From the NCBI GenBank assembly GCA_018897875.1, contig JAHIKF010000214.1, positions 1-8,313 on the forward strand: a stretch of 8,313 bases of DNA, read 5' to 3'. Within the stretch, counting starts at the first letter, position 1, and each line of letters opens with the position of its first letter. The notes under the pieces were generated by a model. The model was not told the origin of the DNA, ran no database searches, and saw nothing but the letters and a program-made list of their open reading frames with translations. The stretch comes from Pseudomonadota bacterium (lineage in GTDB: Bacteria; Desulfobacterota; Desulfobaccia; Desulfobaccales; 0-14-0-80-60-11). Shown here one piece after another: positions 1-4,605 of the stretch. Both the position numbers and the translations under genes were made by a program.

Positions 1-644
1 AAGAAGCGGCCCTGTCGACTTTCCGGCACCTGCCCCCGGACAAGCAGGAACGGGTGCTGGATGCGGCCCTGGCGGAGTTCGCCGACCAGGGCTATCATCA
101 GGCCTCCCTGAACCGCATGGTGGCCCAGGCGGGGATCGCCAAGGGGTCGCTGTATCAGTATTTCCCCAACAAAGAGGGGATCTTTGCCTATATCTTCCGC
201 TATGCTCTCAAGCTGGTGCGGCGCACCCTGACCGCGGTCAAGGAAGAGACTCTGGAAGAGAATTTTTTTGTCCGGCTGGAAAAATCCCTGTTGGCGGGGG
301 TGGCCTTCTCCCGGGAGCATCCTCGGATTTTCAGCCTCTATCTGAAGATTCAGTTCGATAAAAACGTGCCGTTCAGGGATGAATTCCTGGCTGCGGTGCG
401 GCGCCACGCCGCGGAATATTTCGCTTCCCTGGTGCGCCGGGCCCAGAGCCGTGGAGAATTGCGCCCCGGCGTCCCCCGGGCAGCCACCCTGTTCCTCCTG
501 GACGCGGTCTTCGACCGGTTTCTCCAGTCCGTAGCGGTCCCGGCCCTGGACGTCACCCTGGGGCTGCACCAGGCCACGGACGCAGCCATCCATAAACACA
601 TCCGGGAACTCATCAGCCTCCTTAAGGAGGGGTTGATGGCCTAA
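1..644 (+). CDS. TetR/AcrR-family transcriptional regulator, 5' end missing
   Basis: The reading frame is open from the left edge (first full codon at 3), so the true start lies outside the window. A GTG at 54 is possible but would cut into the first helix: the residues before it (LSTFRHLPPDKQER) look like a normal TetR lead-in. The N-terminal helix-turn-helix is clear: VLDAALAEFADQGYHQ, then SLNRMVAQAGIAKGSLYQYF, then NKEGIFAYIF. The remaining ~140 residues are the helical ligand-binding and dimer domain, which in this family diverges too much to reveal the ligand. It should act in the cytoplasm as a dimeric repressor released by a small molecule. Just downstream, ahead of mqnE, is an 18-bp inverted repeat of TetR-operator type (717-734), which suggests that the menaquinone genes are its target. 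That link is inferred. Ends in TAA at 642-644. Confidence 0.93.
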   Translation, partial: EAALSTFRHLPPDKQERVLDAALAEFADQGYHQASLNRMVAQAGIAKGSLYQYFPNKEGIFAYIFRYALKLVRRTLTAVKEETLEENFFVRLEKSLLAGVAFSREHPRIFSLYLKIQFDKNVPFRDEFLAAVRRHAAEYFASLVRRAQSRGELRPGVPRAATLFLLDAVFDRFLQSVAVPALDVTLGLHQATDAAIHKHIRELISLLKEGLMA

Positions 645-655
645 GGAATCACCCC

Positions 656-687
656 CGTAGGGGCGGACCTGCGGGTCCGCCCCTACG
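656..687. repeat. Perfect 14-bp palindrome of the GTAGGGGCG type
   Basis: The arms CGTAGGGGCGGACC and GGTCCGCCCCTACG are perfect complements around a 4-base loop (TGCG). The element starts 11 bases after the TetR stop codon. A run of eight T (700-707) follows, but 12 bases separate it from the stem, so this is not a standard intrinsic terminator, although it may slow or end transcription. A related palindrome at 5865-5893 shares the outer GTAGGGGCG/CGCCCCTAC and differs in the centre, so this is probably a dispersed repeat family. Confidence 0.85.
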
Positions 688-716
688 TGAAATGAAATAT
701 TTTTTTTAGCGCTTTA

Positions 717-734
717 TATGACCAGTCGGTCATA
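717..734. promoter_or_regulatory. Putative TetR-family operator ahead of mqnE
   Basis: TATGACC-AGTC-GGTCATA is an inverted repeat with perfect 7-base arms and a 4-base spacer. Size, symmetry and the GACC...GGTC core fit operators of TetR-family repressors. It ends at the first base of the Shine-Dalgarno sequence of mqnE and overlaps a possible -10 box (TATATG, 715-720), for which no good -35 box is visible. A dimer bound here would block polymerase. The TetR gene ends 72 bases upstream, which makes its product the obvious candidate. No full second copy was seen in the window. Confidence 0.7.
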
Positions 735-743
735 AAGGAGGTG
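734..743 (+). promoter_or_regulatory. Strong Shine-Dalgarno of mqnE
   Basis: AAAGGAGGTG is nearly fully complementary to the 16S rRNA tail and ends five bases before ATG 749. It is the strongest ribosome-binding site in the window, and it touches the putative operator. Confidence 0.85.
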
Positions 744-748
744 GGTTC

Positions 749-1843
749 ATGGTCTGGGGAGGCATCCAAGACCCGGCGCTTCAGCCTATTTATGAGAAAG
801 TGGCAGCCGGGGCGCGCCTGAGTCGGGAAGACGGCGGCACCCTGTTCGAGAGCCCCGATCTGTTGGGGGTGGGGCGCCTGGCCCAGATGGTCAAGGAACG
901 TCTCCACGGCCGCAAGGCCTACTATATCTATAATCAGCATATCAACTACTCCAACATCTGCGTCAATGGCTGCAAGTTCTGCGCCTTCGGGCGCAAGGCC
1001 GGGGAACCCGGGGCCTATGAAATGAGCCTCCCGGAGATCTTTGCGAAGGTGGAGGCCAGAGCGCAGGAGCCCATTACGGAGATTCACATCGTGGGCGGCT
1101 GCCACCCGGACTTGCCGTTTGTCTACTATCTGGACATGCTTCGGGGAATCAAGGCCCGGCGGCCGGAGGTTCACCTCCAGGCCTTCACCGCGGTGGAGGT
1201 GGCCCACCTGGCCCAAAAAGCCGACCTGAGCCTGCCCGATACCCTGGCGGCTCTGAAGGAGGCGGGCCTGGGGTCGCTCCCCGGCGGCGGCGCCGAAGTC
1301 TTCAGTCCCCGGGTACGCATGAGCCTTTGCCCGGAAAAGCTCTCCCCCGAGGGCTGGCTGGAGGTGACCCAGATGGCCCACCGGCTCGACCTCAACACCA
1401 ATGCCACCATGCTCTATGGCCACCTGGAGAGCGTGGCCGAGCGGGTGGATCATCTGGTAAGGCTGCGAGAGGCGCAGGATGAGACCGGGGGCTTCCTGGC
1501 CTTCATTCCCCTGGCCTTCCATCCCGCCAACACCGGCTTGAGCGATCTGGCCGGCCCCAGCGCCATCGACGACCTCAAGACCCTGGCCATCTCCCGGCTG
1601 ATGCTGGACAATTTCCCCCACATCAAGGCTTTTTGGGTGATGCTGGGCCCGAAACTCGCTCAGATTTCCCTGTGTTTCGGGGTGGACGACGTGGACGGCA
1701 CGGTGATGGAGGAGCGCATCACCCACATGGCCGGGGCCCAAACCCCTCAAGGCCTGACCCGGGCGCAGCTGCAAGCCCTGATCCGGGAGGCGGGCTGCGA
1801 GCCGGTGGAACGGGATACCCTGTACCGGGTAATAAATGGTTAA
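749..1843 (+). CDS. mqnE: Aminofutalosine synthase MqnE (radical SAM)
   Basis: MqnE adds the 5'-deoxyadenosyl radical of SAM to 3-[(1-carboxyvinyl)oxy]benzoate, with loss of CO2, to make 6-amino-6-deoxyfutalosine. The 364-residue length is usual. The radical-SAM cluster motif CX3CX2C is at C71, C75 and C78 within NYSNICVNGCKFCAF. Family blocks follow: HIVGGCHPDLPF (113-124), SLPGGGAEVF (176-185), NATMLYGHLE (218-227), HIKAFWVMLG (from 291) and the C-terminal PVERDTLY. The pairs IVGG/HPDLPF, ATMLYG and FIPLAFHP separate MqnE from its paralogue MqnC, which has LQGG/NPEL, ATMMFG and FIPWTYQP. The start is ATG 749, set by a strong Shine-Dalgarno AAAGGAGGTG (734-743). It is the first gene after the putative operator, so it may head the transcription unit. 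Nothing looks broken. Confidence 0.96.
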   Translation: MVWGGIQDPALQPIYEKVAAGARLSREDGGTLFESPDLLGVGRLAQMVKERLHGRKAYYIYNQHINYSNICVNGCKFCAFGRKAGEPGAYEMSLPEIFAKVEARAQEPITEIHIVGGCHPDLPFVYYLDMLRGIKARRPEVHLQAFTAVEVAHLAQKADLSLPDTLAALKEAGLGSLPGGGAEVFSPRVRMSLCPEKLSPEGWLEVTQMAHRLDLNTNATMLYGHLESVAERVDHLVRLREAQDETGGFLAFIPLAFHPANTGLSDLAGPSAIDDLKTLAISRLMLDNFPHIKAFWVMLGPKLAQISLCFGVDDVDGTVMEERITHMAGAQTPQGLTRAQLQALIREAGCEPVERDTLYRVING

Positions 1844-1893
1844 GCGGCCCGGTGTCATGAATCATAGGCTGAATGAAATTTGGGTATCTTAAG

Positions 1894-1962
1894 TCCCCCT
1901 TTTTTAAAGGGGGATTTAGGGGGATTATTAAGCCCTTATTTAATCCCCCCTTACCCCCCTTT
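1894..1962. repeat. C/G-rich palindromic repeat, MITE-like
   Basis: This fills part of the 249-base gap between mqnE and mqnC. It has a hairpin TCCCCCTTT-TTT-AAAGGGGGA (1894-1914) and, overlapping it, a larger fold: AAAGGGGG (1906-1913) can pair with CCCCCTTT (1955-1962), and GGGGGATT (1919-1926) with AATCCCCC (1942-1949). The two folds exclude each other. Repeats of this CCCCCTTT/AAAGGGGG type are common between genes in many bacterial genomes. No T-run directly follows the stem, so a terminator role is not supported. The rest of the gap holds no gene. Confidence 0.75.
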
Positions 1963-2092
1963 AGAAAAGTGGGGCAAAAACCCGGTTTTTCAAGGTCATA
2001 TTGATTACGAATCATCTCCTGACGCCGGCGGCACGGCCAATGTCTCAGAATAGATTTCCCCTCTCTAGCCGGAGGGGATAAAGGATTTTTTG

Positions 2093-3142
2093 ATGAACAG
2101 TTTTCCGAAGGCAGGGGCCCGGCTGGAGGCTTCGGAGTCCTGCCGGCTCTGGGACCTGGACCTCCTGACCCTGGGGGCCGCGGCCGATCAGGTGCGCCGG
2201 CGCCTCAATCCCGGTAACCGGGTCACCTTCGTCATCGACCGGAATATCAACTACACCAACATCTGCATTTCGGGCTGCCGCTTCTGCGCCTTTTACCGGC
2301 CTCCCGGGGCCGACGACGGCTACGTCCTTGATTGGGAGGCGCTGGCGGCCAAGCTCGTGGAACTCAAGGACCACGGCGGCAGCGGGGTCCTGCTCCAGGG
2401 CGGCCTCAATCCGGAGCTATCTCTGGCCTATTACCTGAAACTCGTGAGTTTCATCCGGGGCTTCGGCCTGGCGGTCCACGGCTTCTCCCCGCCGGAGATT
2501 TATTATATGGCCGAGAACAATGCTCTCAGCCTGGAAGAACTGATTCGCCGCCTGATAGACGCGGGGCTGAGTTCCATCCCCGGGGGCGGGGCCGAGATCC
2601 TGGTGGACCGGGTGCGGCACCAGATTTCGCCGCAAAAATGCTCGGCCTCCCAATGGCTGGAGGTCATGGCCGCGGCCCACCGCGCCGGTTTAAAGACCAG
2701 CGCCACCATGATGTTCGGTCACCTGGAGACCCGGGCGGAACGGGTCGAACACCTGGTCAAAATTCGGCAACTCCAGGACGTAACCGGCGGCTTCACTGCG
2801 TTCATCCCCTGGACCTACCAGCCCGGGGGCACCCACCTGGCGGGTGCGGCCCTGGGCGCGGTGGAGTACTTGAAAACCCTGGCCATCTCCCGCCTAGTGC
2901 TGGATAACGTGCCCCACCTCCAGGTCTCCTGGGTGACCCAGGGACCCAAGGTGGCCCAGGTGGCCCTGAAATTCGGGGCTGACGACTTCGGCTCCACCAT
3001 GCTGGAAGAAAACGTGGTGGCCGCCACCGGGGTGGGCTATCGACTGACGCGGGCCGAAATCGACACGCTGATCCGCCAGTGCGGCTATGAGCCGCAGGTA
3101 AGAGATCATCGGTATAATTTGGAGGGAGGCAGTAAGCAGTGA
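2093..3142 (+). CDS. mqnC: Cyclic dehypoxanthinyl futalosine synthase MqnC (radical SAM)
   Basis: MqnC uses a 5'-deoxyadenosyl radical to cyclise dehypoxanthinyl futalosine, the substrate of MqnD. Counting from ATG 2093 (349 residues), the cluster cysteines are C58, C62 and C65 in NYTNICISGCRFCAF. Diagnostic blocks are LLQGGLNPEL (~100-109), SIPGGGAEILVDRVR, ATMMFGHLETRAERVEHL, GGFTAFIPWTYQP and FGADDFGSTMLEENVV near the C-terminus. These mark MqnC rather than MqnE. A TTG at 2090 is in frame just before, but the ATG is better placed after the Shine-Dalgarno AAAGGA (2080-2085). The last residues, GGSKQ, are encoded by a heptamer repeat that also supplies the TGA stop, so the natural end may have been altered. 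The gap to mqnE (249 bases) is long for one operon, so a separate promoter is possible. Confidence 0.96.
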   Translation: MNSFPKAGARLEASESCRLWDLDLLTLGAAADQVRRRLNPGNRVTFVIDRNINYTNICISGCRFCAFYRPPGADDGYVLDWEALAAKLVELKDHGGSGVLLQGGLNPELSLAYYLKLVSFIRGFGLAVHGFSPPEIYYMAENNALSLEELIRRLIDAGLSSIPGGGAEILVDRVRHQISPQKCSASQWLEVMAAAHRAGLKTSATMMFGHLETRAERVEHLVKIRQLQDVTGGFTAFIPWTYQPGGTHLAGAALGAVEYLKTLAISRLVLDNVPHLQVSWVTQGPKVAQVALKFGADDFGSTMLEENVVAATGVGYRLTRAEIDTLIRQCGYEPQVRDHRYNLEGGSKQ

Positions 3143-3148
3143 GCAGTG
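3128..3148. repeat. Heptamer array A (3 units) across the mqnC stop codon
   Basis: Three tandem heptamers, GGCAGTA-AGCAGTG-AGCAGTG, run over the end of mqnC and supply its last codons and stop (TGA 3140-3142). The unit fits the AGCNRTN pattern of the arrays at 4569, 6740 and 6984. Confidence 0.7.
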
Positions 3149-3151
3149 CCT

Positions 3152-3201
3152 CATGGGCCTTTGGCCCACCCGTAAAGCATGAAAAGTTCGGTGGGGCGGG
3201 C
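3152..3201 (+). repeat. Direct repeat, copy 1 of 2
   Basis: This 50-base block begins CATGGGCCT and continues through CACCCGTAAA and ATGAAAAG into GGGCGGGC. It matches 3491-3540 at about 40 of 50 positions. Each copy opens with a small GGGCC/GGCCC-type hairpin and leads into a GGGCGGGC...GCCCGCC palindrome (here 3195-3208). Confidence 0.75.
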
Positions 3202-3220
3202 CTCCGTGCCCGCCACCCCT

Positions 3221-3273
3221 GGTGGCACAGGTTTTTAACCTGTGCACCGCACCGGCAAGATGCCGGTGCCACC
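3221..3273. repeat. Nested palindromic element with two hairpins inside an outer stem
   Basis: GGTGGCAC (3221-3228) pairs with GTGCCACC (3266-3273). Between them lie GCACAGGTT-TTT-AACCTGTGC (3225-3245) and GCACCGGC-AAGAT-GCCGGTGC (3249-3269). Some bases are shared, so the element can fold either as two adjacent hairpins or as a closed multi-branched form. No coding signal is seen. Confidence 0.75.
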
Positions 3274-3309
3274 AAGAACTTTTCTAAGCATTGCTGCGCC
3301 GCCAATGTA

Positions 3310-3334
3310 CGTTCCCAAGTACAACTTGGGAACG
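3310..3334. repeat. Palindrome of the CGTTCCCAAG type, copy 1
   Basis: CGTTCCCAAGT-ACA-ACTTGGGAACG has 11-base perfect arms and is followed by AGG. It has the same family core as the copy at 3448-3473 and the half copy at 3607-3620. Confidence 0.8.
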
Positions 3335-3356
3335 AGGGGAGAAGGTTTTTTTATAG

Positions 3357-3373
3357 GGCGGCCTGTGGCCGCC
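3357..3373. repeat. Small palindrome GGCGGCC-TGT-GGCCGCC
   Basis: Perfect 7-base arms around TGT, preceded by TAG and followed by GTA. It resembles a shortened relative of the GTAGGGGCG palindromes and of the GGCGGGC-ACT-GCCCGCC element at 3534-3550. Confidence 0.6.
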
Positions 3374-3447
3374 GTAATCGCCGTGACCGGCAAGGCCTAT
3401 GCCTGCCCGCCATGCCGCGGGCGAAGCAGAGCTTCGTCGCCAAGTTG

Positions 3448-3473
3448 CGTTCCCAAGCTGGAGCTTGGGAACG
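3448..3473. repeat. Palindrome of the CGTTCCCAAG type, copy 2
   Basis: CGTTCCCAAGCT-GG-AGCTTGGGAACG has perfect 12-base arms around two bases and is followed by AGAAG. A smaller palindrome, CGAAGC-AGA-GCTTCG, lies just upstream at 3422-3436. Confidence 0.85.
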
Positions 3474-3490
3474 AGAAGAAGACAGTTGTT

Positions 3491-3540
3491 CATGGGCCTG
3501 TGCCCCACCCGTAAATAATGAAAAGATGTGTAGGGCGGGC
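3491..3540 (+). repeat. Direct repeat, copy 2 of 2
   Basis: Second copy of the block at 3152-3201, about 340 bases downstream in the same orientation. It leads into the palindrome GGCGGGC-ACT-GCCCGCC (3534-3550). The spacing suggests that a composite repeat unit was duplicated, or that two members of one repeat family were inserted. Confidence 0.75.
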
Positions 3541-3606
3541 ACTGCCCGCCGATACCTTGGATTAATTGGTGCGTAAGACGCACCCTTGAAAGACTTTTCA
3601 GACCGC

Positions 3607-3620
3607 AGCTTGGGAACGAG
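3607..3620. repeat. Half copy of the CGTTCCCAAG palindrome in the leader of the MTAP-family gene
   Basis: AGCTTGGGAACGAG equals the right arm and flank of the copy at 3448-3473, with no matching left arm. Its end, GAG, plus the next G forms the likely Shine-Dalgarno (3618-3621) of the gene starting at 3632. Confidence 0.6.
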
Positions 3621-3631
3621 GAAAAAGCCGA

Positions 3632-4498
3632 ATGAAATCATTGATCGCCGTAATCGCCCGGGTAGGGGCGCATAAGGCCTTGGCGGCGGCGGGGTTAAAG
3701 CCGCACCACACCGAGGTTTACTCCACGCCGTATGGCGACAGCCGGCCGGTGCATTGGTTCCGGCAGGGCGAGATTGATTTTGTGGTCCTGTCCCGGCACG
3801 GCGAGGCGGGCTACGAGATTTCGGCGCCGTTCATCAATGCCCGGGCCAATCTCTATGCCTTGAAGGCGTTGGGGGTGGGCAAGGTCCTGGCCTGGGTGGC
3901 GCCCGGGTCGCTCAGGGAGGCGATGGCCCCGGGAGACCTGGTGGCGCCTCACGACGTGCTGGACGAGGGCAAAGGCGGGCCCCATACCTTCTATGCCGGG
4001 GTGGGGTGGGGTTTTATAAGGCACCACCCCCTGTTCTGCCCGGAGCTGCGGGCGGCGATGTTGGAGGCGCTGGTAGATGTTCCCTTTGTGGTGCATGGCC
4101 GGGCGGTCTACGTGGCCACCACGGGCCCGCGCCTCGAAACCGCGGCGGAAATCCGCAAGTTCGGCCTCCTGGGGGGCGACCTGGTGGGCCAGACCCTGGC
4201 GCCCGAGGTCTTCCTGGCCCGGGAACTGGAGATTTGTTATGCGGCCCTGACCTACGTGGTGAATTACGCCGAAGGCTTGCTGGACCGGCCCTACCAGCCG
4301 GGGGTGCTGTTTGAAGGGCTGGCCACCCCGGCGGAAATCGAGAACGTGCGGGCGGTGGAAGCGGCCTGGCCGGAATTAATCATCAGGTTGCTGCCGGCCC
4401 TGGCCGCAACCTCCCGCCGCTGCCCCTGCCCCCGGCTCATGGAACGCTACCGCCTCAGGGGCGATATCAATGATGATTGGCGGACTTGGGTAAGATGA
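3632..4498 (+). CDS. MTA phosphorylase-family protein (mtnP-like), candidate futalosine-cleaving enzyme
   Basis: The 288 residues cover the purine nucleoside phosphorylase fold of the MTAP branch: SRHGEAGYE (54-62), INARANLYALKALG (68-81), APGSLREAMAPGDLV (90-104), TTGPRLETAAEIR (163-175), GGDLVGQTLAPEVFLARE (181-198), YVVNYAEG (208-215), and a C-terminal CPCPRL as in bacterial and archaeal relatives. Aligned from memory with human MTAP, the phosphate loop GGTG is ARVG (9-12; Thr18 to Val11), Thr93 is Val89, Met196 is Gln187, and Asp220/Asp222 are Asn211/Ala213. Arg60/His61 are kept (R55, H56). Asn in place of Asp220 occurs in enzymes for 6-oxopurines such as hypoxanthine. It sits between mqnC and mqnX and no MqnB is seen, so it may release hypoxanthine from futalosine, perhaps by hydrolysis. 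It could instead be a divergent MTA or methylthioinosine phosphorylase. Start ATG 3632, with GAGG at 3618-3621. Confidence 0.85.
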   Translation: MKSLIAVIARVGAHKALAAAGLKPHHTEVYSTPYGDSRPVHWFRQGEIDFVVLSRHGEAGYEISAPFINARANLYALKALGVGKVLAWVAPGSLREAMAPGDLVAPHDVLDEGKGGPHTFYAGVGWGFIRHHPLFCPELRAAMLEALVDVPFVVHGRAVYVATTGPRLETAAEIRKFGLLGGDLVGQTLAPEVFLARELEICYAALTYVVNYAEGLLDRPYQPGVLFEGLATPAEIENVRAVEAAWPELIIRLLPALAATSRRCPCPRLMERYRLRGDINDDWRTWVR

Positions 4499-4545
4499 TG
4501 GGGGAAAAGGGAAAAAGGCGAAAAGGGGAAAAGGGTGGAAAAAGC
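4499..4545 (+). repeat. Near-homopurine tract after the MTAP-family gene
   Basis: Runs of three to five G and four or five A alternate (GGGAAAA-like units) with almost no pyrimidines on this strand. Such tracts can form triplex DNA, but here it may simply be a decayed simple repeat. It has no coding role. Confidence 0.55.
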
Positions 4546-4568
4546 TATATTCGCCATGATTGATAACT

Positions 4569-4596
4569 ACTGCTCACGGCTCACGGCTCACGGCTC
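4569..4596. repeat. Heptamer array B (4 units) just before mqnX
   Basis: ACTGCTC is followed by three copies of ACGGCTC. Read on the - strand the units are GAGCAGT and GAGCCGT, the same AGCNRTN type as the other arrays. It ends nine bases before the mqnX start and occupies the place of a ribosome-binding site. Confidence 0.75.
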
Positions 4597-4605
4597 ACTT
4601 TCTGA

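Larger units (their letters stand above)
3143..3631. other. Gene-free, palindrome-rich spacer between mqnC and the MTAP-family gene
   Basis: This 489-base stretch holds no credible gene. Open frames here cross the palindromes and resemble no known protein. It contains the two direct repeats, the nested element, two full and one half CGTTCCCAAG palindromes, and several short hairpins, including GTGCGT-AAG-ACGCAC (3569-3583). No clear promoter or T-rich terminator stands out. Confidence 0.7.

Noticed and set aside
54..56. GTG 54 as the start of the TetR gene
   Set aside because: The frame is open to the left edge and the residues before it fit the usual TetR N-terminal helix.
656..707. Intrinsic terminator after the TetR gene
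   Set aside because: The stem is strong, but the T-run starts 12 bases after it, so the standard layout is not met; it is kept as a repeat only.
683..1858. Long open frame on the - strand opposite mqnE (391 codons)
   Set aside because: It mirrors a GC-rich gene with a clear radical-SAM product on the + strand; its translation shows no family motifs.
1994..2000. GGTCATA half-site ahead of mqnC as a second TetR operator
   Set aside because: The matching left arm is absent at the proper spacing; a lone 7-mer is expected by chance.
2090..2092. TTG as the start of mqnC
   Set aside because: The next codon is ATG (2093), which has better spacing from the Shine-Dalgarno at 2080-2085.
3139..3576. 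Overlapping small frames in the 3143-3631 spacer
   Set aside because: They run through palindromes and direct repeats, have no ribosome-binding site, and read as repeat translation.
3143..3631. CRISPR array
   Set aside because: The repeats are palindromes of different families at irregular spacing, without constant repeat length or unique spacers.
3632..4498. Calling this gene MqnB outright
   Set aside because: The motifs place it in the MTAP branch, not the MTA/SAH nucleosidase-like branch to which MqnB belongs; the futalosine role rests on context and residue changes only.
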